The position numbers were made by a program, and so were the translations under genes. Source: Ancistrus triradiatus (taxonomy: Eukaryota > Chordata > Actinopteri > Siluriformes > Loricariidae). From it: a stretch of 64,000 nt of DNA. Of the stretch, positions 58,201 through 60,550 are shown one piece after another (the stretch's first letter is position 1; each line of letters starts with the position of its first letter). Location of the stretch: the NCBI GenBank assembly GCA_025084515.1, contig JAJAGP010000178.1:248001-312000 (forward strand), in the 5' to 3' direction. The notes beneath the pieces were generated by a model that was not told the DNA's origin, did not search any database, and saw nothing but the letters and a program-made list of their open reading frames with translations.

Positions 58201-58927
58201 CCCTTTGCTGGACCGTCAAGCTGCTCTTTCATATTGTCCTTGAGGTAATGGATCTTGAAAAGGTGAAAGTATGGCTCAATTAAACAAACCAGAATCAGCA
58301 AAATGACATCTCAAGAGAGACATGTAACTACTCATGTTGCAAAAAGAGAAATGGTAATACCTGGAGAAGAGAAGGAGGCTTGGCAGTTGGGTGTTCCACT
58401 TGAAGGTGGATACCCTGTCTCTTTATGAGGACTATCTGAGTCTCTTTCATCATGGTAACTGCTCTCATGAGATATGGGCATGGATTCAGAGTCTTCCTTG
58501 CTGTCCTCATCATCACTGCAGCCCTTGGGCTGTACCATGTATACACCCTCTGGAGGGTCCTCGTCTCCTCCATTAGCTTTGGGCCCTCTTTGCTTATTGC
58601 CATCCGAAGATGCTGGGTCGTCAGCATACTCGCCATTCACCCACTTCTCAATGGCCTCGCGTCGTTTCTGGTCATCCTCCAGAGTCTGACCCATTGTCAG
58701 ACCTTCTGAGAATTCGCTGTCGGGTCTGTCACTCTCATCATAGTATGAGCTGCCCCACTCGCTGTTGTCTGCCAGACTTGGGTCTCCCTCAGCATTCTGG
58801 GAGCTGCAGTCATAAACCACCTGCCGGCTCAACTTGGCACAAATAGCATTGAGTTTTAGGCCACCTTTTCTTTTGGCGGCCATCATGGATTTTCCTGAGA
58901 TCTTTTCAGTGCACAAACCCCTTTCAG
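6885..58927 (-). CDS. casz1: casz1 (castor zinc finger 1), long isoform, 17 in-window coding exons
   Basis: This is the ortholog of vertebrate CASZ1, a nuclear C2H2 zinc-finger transcription factor known from heart, vascular and retinal development and related to Drosophila castor. Seen here: a basic N-terminal segment ([18 protein letters not shown]), four SKY(D/E) repeats (about residues 252, 326, 353, 390), eleven castor-type fingers of the form C..C/H..HC..C..H..H, and an acidic C-terminus. Exons, from 5' to 3': 58361-58927, 45839-46691, 39931-39996, 37532-37622, 35205-35369, 32691-32863, 31072-31919, 24771-24903, 24235-24298, 23314-23468, 22376-22498, 21868-22185, 21415-21613, 19396-19567, 17476-17624, 15133-15364, 6885-8128. 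All phases chain without a break, giving 1850 residues; human CASZ1a is 1759. The first acceptor needs one upstream base, so the initiator exon is missing. Identity is very secure; boundaries were placed by eye. Confidence 0.96.
7031..7063 (-). repeat. casz1: Coding GAT/GAC triplet repeat (poly-Asp)
   Basis: On the plus strand a run of CAT/CGT triplets; on the coding strand it encodes the poly-Asp core of the acidic tail. Likely length-variable between individuals. Confidence 0.85.
8129..8694 (-). other. casz1: Proximal part of the last intron (upstream of E17a)
   Basis: No coding or transposon sequence recognised; holds a short perfect hairpin at 8467-8500. Confidence 0.6.
8695..8884 (+). 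mobile_element. Tc1 family D, end fragment
   Basis: Matches the 3' ends of the family D copies at about 30880-31018, 43770-43939 and 48690-48835 (shared blocks such as TCAATAAATAAATGACCAAG). Only the terminal 190 bases are present. Confidence 0.75.
8935..10338 (+). repeat. tRNA-derived SINE, split by a Tc1 insertion
   Basis: The left part (8935-9009) has an A-box-like TGGCCTAGAGGTTAAGG and a B-box-like GGGTTTAAATCCC. The right part (10248-10338) carries the body ACCCACAATTGCTTGGATTG. The same element, uninterrupted and inverted, lies at about 54600-54797, which shows that the two halves belong together around the Tc1 at 9012-10245. Confidence 0.75.
9012..10245 (-). mobile_element. Tc1/mariner element, family E, nested in a SINE
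   Basis: Inverted ends run TCAC..CTCACATTTCTGCAG inward on both sides, with TA at 9010-9011 and 10246-10247. The minus-strand transposase is broken but readable: 9325-9672 contains the [14 protein letters not shown] motif and [11 protein letters not shown]; 9139-9324 reads [14 protein letters not shown], the second catalytic Asp block. Frameshifts separate the pieces. Confidence 0.88.
10369..10374 (-). promoter_or_regulatory. Candidate polyadenylation signal for E17b
   Basis: AATAAA on the minus strand, about 140 bases downstream of the stop of the proposed alternative terminal exon. Such hexamers are frequent in AT-rich DNA, so it supports but does not prove a 3' end here. Confidence 0.4.
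10513..10913 (-). CDS. casz1: Proposed alternative casz1 terminal exon E17b (Pro/Ser-rich tail)
   Basis: Seen: a pyrimidine-rich tract and acceptor (CACCTTCTTGCTATAG|AA) followed by a 132-residue open frame ending in TGA at 10513-10515. The two leading bases complete the phase-1 codon left by exon E16 (G|AA, Glu), exactly as the main last exon does. The residues are Pro/Ser/Leu-rich ([20 protein letters not shown] near the start) and end RSCKLD. An AATAAA on the minus strand lies at 10369-10374, about 140 bases past the stop. Use of this exon would give a 1569-residue protein with fingers 1-8 only. I recognise no homolog; a chance open frame in a GA-rich tract remains possible. Confidence 0.55.
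10914..11785 (-). other. casz1: Intron sequence upstream of E17b
   Basis: No further exon, transposon or RNA gene recognised. The open frame running upstream of 10913 to 11130 is a chance extension across the acceptor. Confidence 0.55.
11786..12697 (-). mobile_element. Tc1/mariner-like element, family F, copy 1
   Basis: The left end reads ATTGGCCACTTCATTAGGTA and the right end is its inverse (CCTAATAAAGTGACCAG). The minus strand retains decayed transposase: at 12010-12040 the Asn-Pro-Ile-Glu catalytic block is recognisable but carries an in-frame stop. Related copies lie at about 28745-29475, 51690-52076 and 53757-54078. Confidence 0.78.
12995..13350 (-). repeat. SINE-like repeat (tRNA-type head at the right)
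   Basis: Read on the minus strand it starts GGACAGCATGGTGGCACAGT followed by GGTTAGAACTGG, a tRNA-like A box, and runs through the body shared with 34745-35080 (CATGTTCTCCCTGTGT, CAGTTACAG). Ends in simple CA-rich sequence. Confidence 0.65.
13416..14979 (-). mobile_element. Tc1/mariner element, family B
   Basis: Perfect-looking ends CAGTGGTATGA...TCATACCACTG with TA at 13414-13415 and 14980-14981. Subterminal repeats (GGCACCCC, AATTAGGCAGGTGCATAA) are mirrored. The minus-strand transposase is decayed into pieces at 14438-14641, 14137-14340 and 13958-14209 with several frameshifts; the middle piece reads [20 protein letters not shown], a degraded WSDETK region. Confidence 0.9.
15133..15364 (-). 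CDS. casz1: casz1 coding exon E16 (linker before the alternative ends)
   Basis: A 232-base exon with a rather weak acceptor (GATGTGGTAG|GTACCT) and donor GCAG|GTGAGG, leaving in phase 1. The second half, [20 protein letters not shown], matches human MSSESSTMDRSCSSTPVGNE; the first half is poorly conserved. It is the last exon common to both proposed ends: 8128 (main) and 10913 (alternative) each begin with the two bases needed to complete its final codon. Confidence 0.92.
15503..17111 (-). mobile_element. Tc1/mariner element, family C (best preserved structure)
   Basis: Ends CAGTGCCTTGCAAAAGTATT mirrored at the right, with TA at 15501-15502 and 17112-17113. Long inverted repeats of over 150 bases include AATTTTTTGTGAAGAATCAA. 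Sits in the intron between exons E15 and E16, about 140 bases upstream of E16 on the sense strand. Confidence 0.94.
15658..16720 (-). pseudogene. Tc1 family C transposase, disrupted
   Basis: Two adjoining minus-strand frames cover a near-complete transposase of about 350 residues. 16127-16720 begins [18 protein letters not shown] with a paired-like helix-turn-helix and the linker GRPSKPS, then WSDE, where the usual TK and following residues are deleted. 15658-16113 holds [18 protein letters not shown] and [15 protein letters not shown], carrying the second Asp and the catalytic Glu. The frame break near 16115-16127 and the deletion make it non-functional as it stands. Confidence 0.88.
17476..17624 (-). 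CDS. casz1: casz1 coding exon E15 (zinc finger 8)
   Basis: A 149-base exon with acceptor TGGCTCAG|GC and donor CCAG|GTACAA. It encodes finger 8 ([20 protein letters not shown] ... HARKH) followed by [14 protein letters not shown]. Conserved with human CASZ1. Confidence 0.97.
17625..19395 (-). other. casz1: Intron between E14 and E15
   Basis: AT-rich single-copy-looking sequence. No transposon terminus, RNA gene or exon was recognised. Confidence 0.6.
19396..19567 (-). CDS. casz1: casz1 coding exon E14 (zinc finger 7)
   Basis: A 172-base exon with acceptor GTTTCACAG and donor TTG|GTAAGC. It holds finger 7 ([20 protein letters not shown] ... HIKKH) and the linker [20 protein letters not shown], matching human almost throughout. 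Confidence 0.97.
19568..21414 (-). other. casz1: Intron between E13 and E14
   Basis: AT-rich, with no coding signal. Contains a 43-base hairpin joined to a 68-base perfect palindrome at 20689-20794; nothing else recognised. Confidence 0.6.
20689..20794. repeat. Double palindrome
   Basis: 20689-20731 folds on itself with 21-base arms (CACAACCCTTCCCCATGGATA and its inverse around one base). 20727-20794 is a perfect 68-base palindrome made of ATTAATGATC-like units. The two overlap by a few bases. Confidence 0.95.
21415..21613 (-). CDS. casz1: casz1 coding exon E13 (zinc finger 6)
   Basis: A 199-base exon with acceptor TCTGACCAG|T and donor CCAG|GTAAGC. It encodes finger 6 ([20 protein letters not shown] ... 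HCLDH) and the conserved tail [19 protein letters not shown]. Essentially the human sequence. Confidence 0.97.
21868..22185 (-). CDS. casz1: casz1 coding exon E12 (end of finger 5, linker)
   Basis: A 318-base exon with acceptor CTCCATTAG|C and donor GACAA|GTAAGT. It opens with [12 protein letters not shown] (VKTE is another SUMO-like consensus), continues through a Ser/Pro/Ala-rich linker and ends with the conserved [13 protein letters not shown] and [19 protein letters not shown]. If the donor is not used, the frame stops immediately (GACAAGTAA). Confidence 0.95.
22376..22498 (-). CDS. casz1: casz1 coding exon E11 (zinc finger 5)
   Basis: Acceptor ACACATAG|A and donor GCCAA|GTACAC bound 40 codons plus splits. 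It carries [20 protein letters not shown] followed by [14 protein letters not shown], the body of finger 5; the last zinc-ligand His is supplied by the next exon (NFH). Close to human CASZ1 finger 5. Confidence 0.95.
22499..24234 (-). other. casz1: Introns flanking exon E10
   Basis: 22499-23313 and 23469-24234 are AT-rich with no recognised repeat family, exon or RNA gene. Confidence 0.55.
23314..23468 (-). CDS. casz1: casz1 coding exon E10 (linker ahead of finger 5)
   Basis: A 155-base exon with acceptor CGTCACAG|GTTAAT and donor GCAG|GTGTGT. It encodes 51 codons ending in [13 protein letters not shown], matching the human segment EKLAEPWKVYLRR just before finger 5. The first two thirds ([18 protein letters not shown]) diverge from human. 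Confidence 0.88.
24235..24298 (-). CDS. casz1: casz1 coding exon E9 (small exon, NESNGH...SSLMNK)
   Basis: A 64-base exon with acceptor CATTACAG|T and donor AAG|GTAAGA. It encodes [12 protein letters not shown] and SLLSSLMNK after a split Gly; human has [21 protein letters not shown]. Both splice sites are near consensus and phase fits both neighbours. Confidence 0.92.
24771..24903 (-). CDS. casz1: casz1 coding exon E8 (linker with VKQEP and LDL motifs)
   Basis: A 133-base exon with acceptor ATCTCCTCAG and donor GG|GTGAGA. It reads [20 protein letters not shown] and continues to [11 protein letters not shown]. Human CASZ1 has GQQ...QVKPEPGE...SLDLTVKE at this point, so the exon is real although weakly conserved. 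VKQE fits the SUMO-acceptor consensus (hydrophobic-K-x-E); SLDL-K is a short conserved block of unknown role. Confidence 0.88.
25541..25694. repeat. Inverted repeat with AT-rich loop
   Basis: Left arm 25541-25576 (ATATTCTGCTGTTATACCTC...) and right arm 25659-25694 are exact reverse complements over 36 bases; the loop is almost pure (TA)n with ATCTATAT units. Confidence 0.93.
25839..25874. repeat. (TG)n microsatellite
   Basis: About 18 uninterrupted GT units. Confidence 0.95.
28745..29475 (-). mobile_element. Tc1/mariner-like element, family F, copy 2
   Basis: Shares long stretches with the copy at 11786-12697 (CATAGATTCAAATAGGTGCTGG, then CTAGCACCAACAACCA and TGATGCTCAGTTTGAACTTC). Decayed, with no open transposase. 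Its right end runs straight into a (TG)n tract. Confidence 0.72.
29477..29519. repeat. (TG)n microsatellite between two transposon ends
   Basis: About 21 GT units joining the right end of a family F element to the left end of a family D element. Confidence 0.95.
29524..31018 (+). mobile_element. Tc1/mariner element, family D, right end truncated
   Basis: The left end CAGTGGTGCTTCAAAGATTG is intact. The plus-strand transposase is decayed: 29982-30260 keeps [17 protein letters not shown] and the following helix-turn-helix linker; 30300-30330 keeps a [15 protein letters not shown] motif; a stop lies inside the GGGSIMG(W) block near 30437. The right terminal inverted repeat is missing its last roughly 40 bases, at a point about 50 bases from the E7 donor site. 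Confidence 0.85.
31072..31919 (-). CDS. casz1: casz1 coding exon E7 (fingers 3-4 and Ser/Thr/Pro-rich linker)
   Basis: Acceptor TTTGTCAG|G and donor ACAG|GTTAGT enclose 282 codons plus split codons. It completes finger 3 ([21 protein letters not shown]), contains all of finger 4 ([20 protein letters not shown]... HKRKH) and then a basic KRKHERRH stretch. A long Ser/Thr/Pro/Ala-rich, probably disordered region follows, ending with the conserved [39 protein letters not shown] is also conserved with human. A truncated Tc1 (family D) ends only about 50 bases past its donor site. Confidence 0.96.
32691..32863 (-). CDS. casz1: casz1 coding exon E6 (finger 2 helix, start of finger 3)
   Basis: Acceptor CATCAG|GTGGGC and donor GCAG|GTAAAA bound 57 codons plus two bases. 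It encodes [20 protein letters not shown], which completes finger 2, and [13 protein letters not shown], which starts finger 3. The linker [18 protein letters not shown] matches human CASZ1 almost residue for residue. Confidence 0.96.
33555..33605. repeat. (AC)n microsatellite flanked by AT
   Basis: About 25 CA units with (TA)n on both sides. Confidence 0.95.
34745..35080 (+). repeat. tRNA-type SINE-like repeat
   Basis: The head AGTACAGTGGTTAGCACTGT resembles a tRNA A box and GGGTGCATGTCCC a weak B box. The body (GGAGTTTGCATGTTTCACCC, TGGGTTTCCTCTGGGTACTT) is the same as the inverted copies at 12995-13350 and 2325-2412. Confidence 0.7.
35205..35369 (-). CDS. casz1: casz1 coding exon E5 (finger 1 helix, start of finger 2)
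   Basis: A 165-base, 55-codon exon in phase 0 at both ends (acceptor TTGACAG, donor GCAG|GTAAAT). It begins [19 protein letters not shown], the recognition helix and His pair of finger 1, and ends with [14 protein letters not shown], the first half of finger 2. Near-identical to human CASZ1. Confidence 0.96.
35370..36412 (-). other. casz1: Proximal intron between E4 and E5
   Basis: No exon or recognised repeat; open frames here are short and without similarity. Confidence 0.5.
36413..37180. mobile_element. Decayed Tc1-like element
   Basis: Left side CCTCCACAAATATTGGCACC, internal CACGTGTGCCACAACTATTA and the inverted AGTGCCAATAATGTGGCACA at the right are typical of Tc1 terminal and subterminal repeats. 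The interior between them has no open frame. Confidence 0.55.
37532..37622 (-). CDS. casz1: casz1 coding exon E4 (first half of zinc finger 1)
   Basis: Acceptor ATTTGCAG|G and donor CCAG|GTAAGT bound 30 codons reading [20 protein letters not shown] and then [10 protein letters not shown]. This supplies the zinc-binding Cys/His cluster of finger 1; the helix and the paired His residues come from the next exon. Splitting a finger across an intron recurs at fingers 2, 3 and 5. Confidence 0.95.
37623..39930 (-). other. casz1: Intron between E3 and E4, repeat-poor
   Basis: No transposon, microsatellite or exon recognised, unlike the neighbouring introns. The stretch 38640-39240 is GC-balanced and has homeodomain/POU-like words (ATTAAATATTAATATC, TTATGCATTATGCAG), so it could hold regulatory sequence. 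Confidence 0.4.
39931..39996 (-). CDS. casz1: casz1 coding exon E3 (small exon)
   Basis: A 66-base exon with acceptor TGTAACAG|G and donor CCAG|GTACAA. It encodes [21 protein letters not shown] flanked by split codons; human CASZ1 has [23 protein letters not shown] at this point. It links the SKY-repeat exon to the first finger and has no domain of its own. Phase 2 enters and phase 2 leaves, so skipping it would keep the downstream frame. Confidence 0.93.
40305..40766 (+). mobile_element. Tc1 family D, left part, interrupted by L2
   Basis: From AAAAGTATGTGAACCTCCAG it follows the family D sequence (compare 29716 and 47978 onward) up to the transposase region, then breaks off at the LINE insertion. 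The true left terminus is missing. Confidence 0.8.
40767..43255 (-). mobile_element. L2-like non-LTR retrotransposon, 5'-truncated, inserted in a Tc1
   Basis: The 3' end on the minus strand is marked at 40767 by GTCAAGTCAAGTCAAGTC and TTTATATAGCGCTTTTTACA, a 3' tail very common in fish L2-type LINEs. The reverse-transcriptase frame lies at 41795-43200. The 5' part (endonuclease and first ORF) is absent, as usual for target-primed insertion. The flanking host words (AGATGTATGAG left, AGACGATGAG right) look like an imperfect target duplication. Confidence 0.85.
41795..43200 (-). pseudogene. Reverse transcriptase of L2-like LINE (5'-truncated)
   Basis: An open frame of at least 450 residues continues upstream in frame to about 43190. 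Visible RT blocks in order: [71 protein letters not shown]; the catalytic box [13 protein letters not shown] (YADD); and the thumb-like C-terminal region with LDYCNTLL and [20 protein letters not shown]. No stop interrupts this part. The endonuclease domain is missing, so it cannot move on its own; the long intact frame suggests a fairly recent insertion. Confidence 0.9.
43256..43939 (+). mobile_element. Tc1 family D, right part
   Basis: Continues the transposase motif region (GATGAGACCAAAACAGATAT) interrupted at 40766 and ends at the intact terminus TTCCAAGCACCACTG with TA at 43940-43941. The transposase is strongly decayed. Confidence 0.83.
44084..45647 (+). mobile_element. Tc1/mariner element, family A, copy 2
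   Basis: Right end ...TTTTTTGCCCCACTG with TA at 45648-45649; left end near 44084 slightly degraded (TGTGGGCCAAAAAAGTA). Long inverted repeats of nearly 200 bases surround a plus-strand transposase. Inserted in the E2/E3 intron, whose E2 boundary is only about 190 bases away. Confidence 0.92.
44451..45427 (+). pseudogene. Tc1 family A transposase, frameshifted
   Basis: 44451-44654 has the start [20 protein letters not shown] with the paired-like helix-turn-helix; 44651-44836 carries [20 protein letters not shown]; the [14 protein letters not shown] motif follows near 44892-44930 in another frame; 44918-45427 holds the catalytic region ([22 protein letters not shown]). At least three frame changes separate these parts. 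Confidence 0.87.
45839..46691 (-). CDS. casz1: casz1 coding exon E2 (four SKY repeats)
   Basis: Acceptor TTGTGTAG|GG and donor AA|GTAAGATT enclose 283 codons plus split codons. The exon opens with the conserved [20 protein letters not shown] segment and then carries four short repeats beginning SKY(D/E): [49 protein letters not shown] and [13 protein letters not shown]. They sit at about residues 252, 326, 353 and 390. The exon closes with [16 protein letters not shown], conserved in human CASZ1. No zinc finger is present. The repeat function is unknown to me; the basic-aromatic pattern could be a protein-interaction motif, and GRPSK resembles an AT-hook core. Confidence 0.96.
46692..47400 (-). 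other. casz1: Intron between E1 and E2, proximal part
   Basis: No exon recognised; holds a large imperfect hairpin at 47171-47278 with a third partial copy up to 47304. Confidence 0.55.
47171..47304. repeat. Foldback repeat
   Basis: Left arm TGATCATTTTGAATCACTAA... and right arm ...AAGTGATTCAAATGATCA pair over about 50 bases with one or two differences; the core GAATTCCACGAAGATTAATG is perfectly mirrored. A third partial copy of the outer arm follows (TTTTAGTGATTCAAATGATC). Confidence 0.9.
47401..48838 (+). mobile_element. Tc1 family D, internally deleted copy with a duplicated 3' end
   Basis: 47781-48838 runs from an inverted left end (TGGTGCTTGAAGGTATGTGG) through the N-terminal transposase region (TTACCCTCCCCAGGAGTGGT) and jumps at a G-rich tract (about 48612) to the 3' end. 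The same G-tract plus 3' end also lies upstream at 47391-47615, so the terminal 220 bases are present twice. A (TA)n tract separates the two parts. Confidence 0.8.
47616..47780. repeat. (TA)n tract with interruptions
   Basis: A nearly pure TA run starting directly at a family D terminus (...CCACTATATA), later broken by ACGT- and CAC-containing units. Confidence 0.95.
48839..49107. repeat. Compound (TG)/(TA)/(AC) microsatellite
   Basis: (TA)n at 48847-48923 and 48977-49017 and (AC)n at 49041-49107, starting directly at a family D terminus. A small inverted word (AGCAAACTGCTGTAA / TTACAGCAGTTGCTTG) lies between the two TA tracts. Confidence 0.95.
49108..51560 (-). other. casz1: Intron between E1 and E2, middle part
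   Basis: No exon recognised. Has a (TGAC)n tract at 49878-49905. The stretch around 49250-49360 is repeat-free. Several overlapping open frames at 50430-51050 look like chance frames in T-rich sequence. Confidence 0.45.
49878..49905. repeat. (TGAC)n microsatellite
   Basis: About seven TGAC units. Confidence 0.95.
51690..52076 (+). mobile_element. Tc1-like family F, 3' fragment
   Basis: Encodes decayed C-terminal transposase (FQQDNAP-like at 51750, [20 protein letters not shown] at 51893 onward) and ends with AATAAAGTGACCAGTGAGTG. The 5' half is absent. Confidence 0.78.
52153..52221. repeat. (TA)n/(CA)n tract abutting a Tc1 end
   Basis: About 31 TA units followed by a few CA units, ending at the left terminus of the family A element. 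Confidence 0.95.
52222..53756 (-). mobile_element. Tc1/mariner element, family A, copy 3
   Basis: The left end (CAGTGTGGCAATAAAAGC) is partly degraded; the right end stops at GTGGCTGACTA, short of the expected terminus. The long inverted subterminal repeats (TGTGCAAGTTCTCCTACTTA) are clear. Immediately adjacent at 53757 begins a family F fragment. Confidence 0.88.
52435..53446 (-). pseudogene. Tc1 family A transposase, nearly complete
   Basis: 53120-53446 begins [20 protein letters not shown] and carries the paired-like helix-turn-helix, the basic linker and [26 protein letters not shown] motif follows near 52978-53010 in another frame. 52560-52949 gives [34 protein letters not shown] (second catalytic Asp; usual FQQDN) and [16 protein letters not shown] (catalytic Glu); 52435-52560 supplies the C-terminus. 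Frame shifts lie near 53115, 52950 and 52560. Confidence 0.87.
53757..54078 (+). mobile_element. Tc1-like family F, 3' fragment
   Basis: Decayed C-terminal transposase sequence (matching 51790-52070: CTGGTTTCTTGAAC, TGATGCTATCATG) that ends ATAGTGGCCAGTGAGTGTAA. Confidence 0.75.
54295..54400 (-). repeat. tRNA-like SINE head
   Basis: On the minus strand GTGGCCATGTAACGCAATGG, a stem TGGC-TTCCAC-GCCA resembling an anticodon arm, and TGTTCAATCACC as a B box. It looks tRNA-derived but lacks a proper acceptor stem, so it is not called as a tRNA gene. Confidence 0.4.
54600..54797 (-). repeat. tRNA-derived SINE (complete copy)
   Basis: Minus strand: head GGTAGCCTAGCGGTTAAGGT, body with CACAATTTCTTGGATTG and TAAGTCACTCTGGATAAGAG, tail of TAAATG units. 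Same family as the split copy at 8935-10338. It interrupts one of the two LTR-like direct repeats. Confidence 0.8.
54985..55960 (-). pseudogene. Gypsy-type pol fragments (reverse transcriptase and integrase)
   Basis: Near 55805-55870 the minus strand reads [18 protein letters not shown], the RT catalytic YLDD box, preceded by a decayed FGLMN segment. Further downstream 55077-55433 contains [11 protein letters not shown] and 54985-55197 contains [16 protein letters not shown] and [12 protein letters not shown], the zinc-binding and core parts of integrase. RT before integrase on the same strand is the Ty3/Gypsy order. Many frame breaks; not functional. Confidence 0.8.
56156..58360 (-). other. 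casz1: Intron between E1 and E2, right part
   Basis: No exon recognised. 56690-56960 is repeat-free and rich in homeodomain-like words (GTTAATTACATTG, GATAATTAAGCC, ATGCATAATTATG). 57935-57985 is a (TTGAATTTAA)-type tail of the sort left by LINE/SINE ends. Confidence 0.45.
58361..58927 (-). CDS. casz1: casz1 coding exon E1 (N-terminal basic motif, acidic/Ser region)
   Basis: Acceptor ...CTGTATAG and donor G|GTATTACC bound 188 full codons, entering and leaving in phase 1. The conserved motif [18 protein letters not shown] lies near the start, followed by EKWVNGEY and [15 protein letters not shown], all recognisable from human CASZ1. Reported work places the nuclear-localisation and corepressor-binding activity of CASZ1 in this N-terminal region. 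Residues before the Met-Met pair (ATGs at 58886 and 58883) still resemble human CASZ1 ([10 protein letters not shown]), so translation probably starts in an upstream exon outside the annotated part; the internal Met could serve a shorter isoform. The middle is rich in Asp, Glu and Ser and likely disordered. Confidence 0.93.
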
Positions 58928-58937
58928 CTATACAGAG

Positions 58938-58939
<2 letters not shown>

Positions 58940-58978
<39 letters not shown>
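58940..58978. repeat. (GA)n microsatellite at the E1 acceptor
   Basis: On the sense (minus) strand this is a (CT)n run ending about 13 bases before the AG at 58928-58929, so it forms the polypyrimidine tract of exon E1. Confidence 0.93.
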
Positions 58979-58980
<2 letters not shown>

Positions 58981-59159
58981 AATAGTAGTTTAGATAAGAA
59001 TTTTCCATAACTGGAGCAATTAACCATTTCTAGTTCATCACATTATACAGCTTTAACAGCTATGGATGGTTGTTTACAAGGCTTCCCAAAAGACTTGATG
59101 CTCTAATGCTATACTCTGTACAACAATGTTTTTAACTAACAATACAAGAATTCCCCAGA

Positions 59160-59340
59160 ACATATTCCTGAAGAACATGGGGGGGGCAGCAGGGCTTAAT
59201 GTTGCAGTCCCAGGGATGAACCACCAACTGGCCTTCTTTCCCTCAGATTCAGCTAATCATGTCTGCATACATCCAAACAGGCTGGAAGGCACCACTGGGA
59301 CTCGAAACAGGACTTGTGTATTAGACTACTGTGCCACATG
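59160..59340 (-). repeat. tRNA-derived SINE-like repeat
   Basis: The minus strand begins TGTGGCACAGTAGTCTAATA (A-box-like) and has GTTTCGAGTCCC (B-box-like). A different family from the 54600 copy. Confidence 0.5.
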
Positions 59341-59898
59341 ACTGTCATTTATAAATACTTATGACCAAAATTTAACTGAAGCATATATTTCATTGAGTGT
59401 TTTGAAACACTCAAACTTTTTGGCAACAACCACTCAAGAGAAGTTTGTTATAACAAAAGAAGAATGATTTACTGAAAAGAACCTAATTTGCACAATCTAC
59501 GACGCTGTGTGAATGATCTCCTGGGTAACAGCTACCTGAGTTACATCTGGATTTCCCAGTCAGTACTTTTTCCCAGTCAGGCAAAGAGGTATCCGAATCA
59601 AACTAAATGCAGTCATTGTGCCAATGATTGTGACACAACTATAGAGGATCTCTTCACATATCATTTTTTTTATTATCTTTTCAACTTCTCTTCCCCTCTG
59701 CAATTACCACATACTTGACCCATTTCGATACTCTACAACCCTCACCTAGTTTCACTTTTAGTCTCTTATACACATGACAGATCACATACAGTATGGATTT
59801 CTAAAAAATGATTTACCTTGGAAGTTCCACAGGATGATGTTTACAAAGTTTAACTAAAGATTACGAATAAACACATACATGCACAATCAGATGGACAC

Positions 59899-59912
59899 AC
59901 ACACACACGCGC

Positions 59913-59953
<41 letters not shown>
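59899..59953. repeat. (AC)n microsatellite
   Basis: CA run with a few CG interruptions. Confidence 0.95.
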
Positions 59954-60177
59954 TCCTGTGCACCTCATTCACAGCAGTAGTCCAAGCTGCTGTTGATTCA
60001 GATCGAGTCAGATCAAATTTTCTGTATCAGGGGATCCAGTTCAAAATGCTATAGCAAAATCCTCTCATTGCATCCTTATGTCTCACGATGGTTTAAAACT
60101 CTATTTAAAAAACTTTTTTTCCTCAAGTGTCTTAACATTATGAGTAGTACATCAATAAGTTTGTCATTGACATAGAG

Positions 60178-60550
60178 TATACAATGGAACCTGGGAATTT
60201 GAATTTAATTGGTCCCTGATGGCTGTTCAAATTAAGATTTATTGGAATTTCAGGCACACCCTGAGGCTGGGTCACACGCATCATGCATTCATACCGATGT
60301 TCGAAGTTGGAATTTTAGTTCAAAATTTGGGAGCAAAAAAAGGTCAGACGGACCGTTCAATGTCCAAATTGTTTGAATAAAGAAGAGCTTGCATTCCACA
60401 ATTCCACTGTATAGGCAAAAGTTTGTGGACATCCCTTCTAATTATTGAACTCTGCTATTTCAGCAACACTCACCTGTAACACATTCACAATACATTATAA
60501 AGCATACATTTCTGAGCTCACCATAGACAAACCATGGATGTAGAATGATT
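60178..60550. mobile_element. MITE-like piece followed by a Tc1-type end
   Basis: 60178-60412 starts TACAATGGAACCTGGGAATT and ends GGAATTGTGGAATG-complement ...CCACTGTA, a TA-flanked inverted-end element without coding sequence. It is followed directly by GGCAAAAGTTTGTGGACATC, a type of end seen in fish Tc1-like elements. Confidence 0.4.

Noticed and set aside
58883..58888. Met-Met codons as the casz1 start
   Set aside because: Residues before them still align with human CASZ1 and the exon has an acceptor in phase 1, so the main start is probably upstream. Kept only as a possible short-isoform start.
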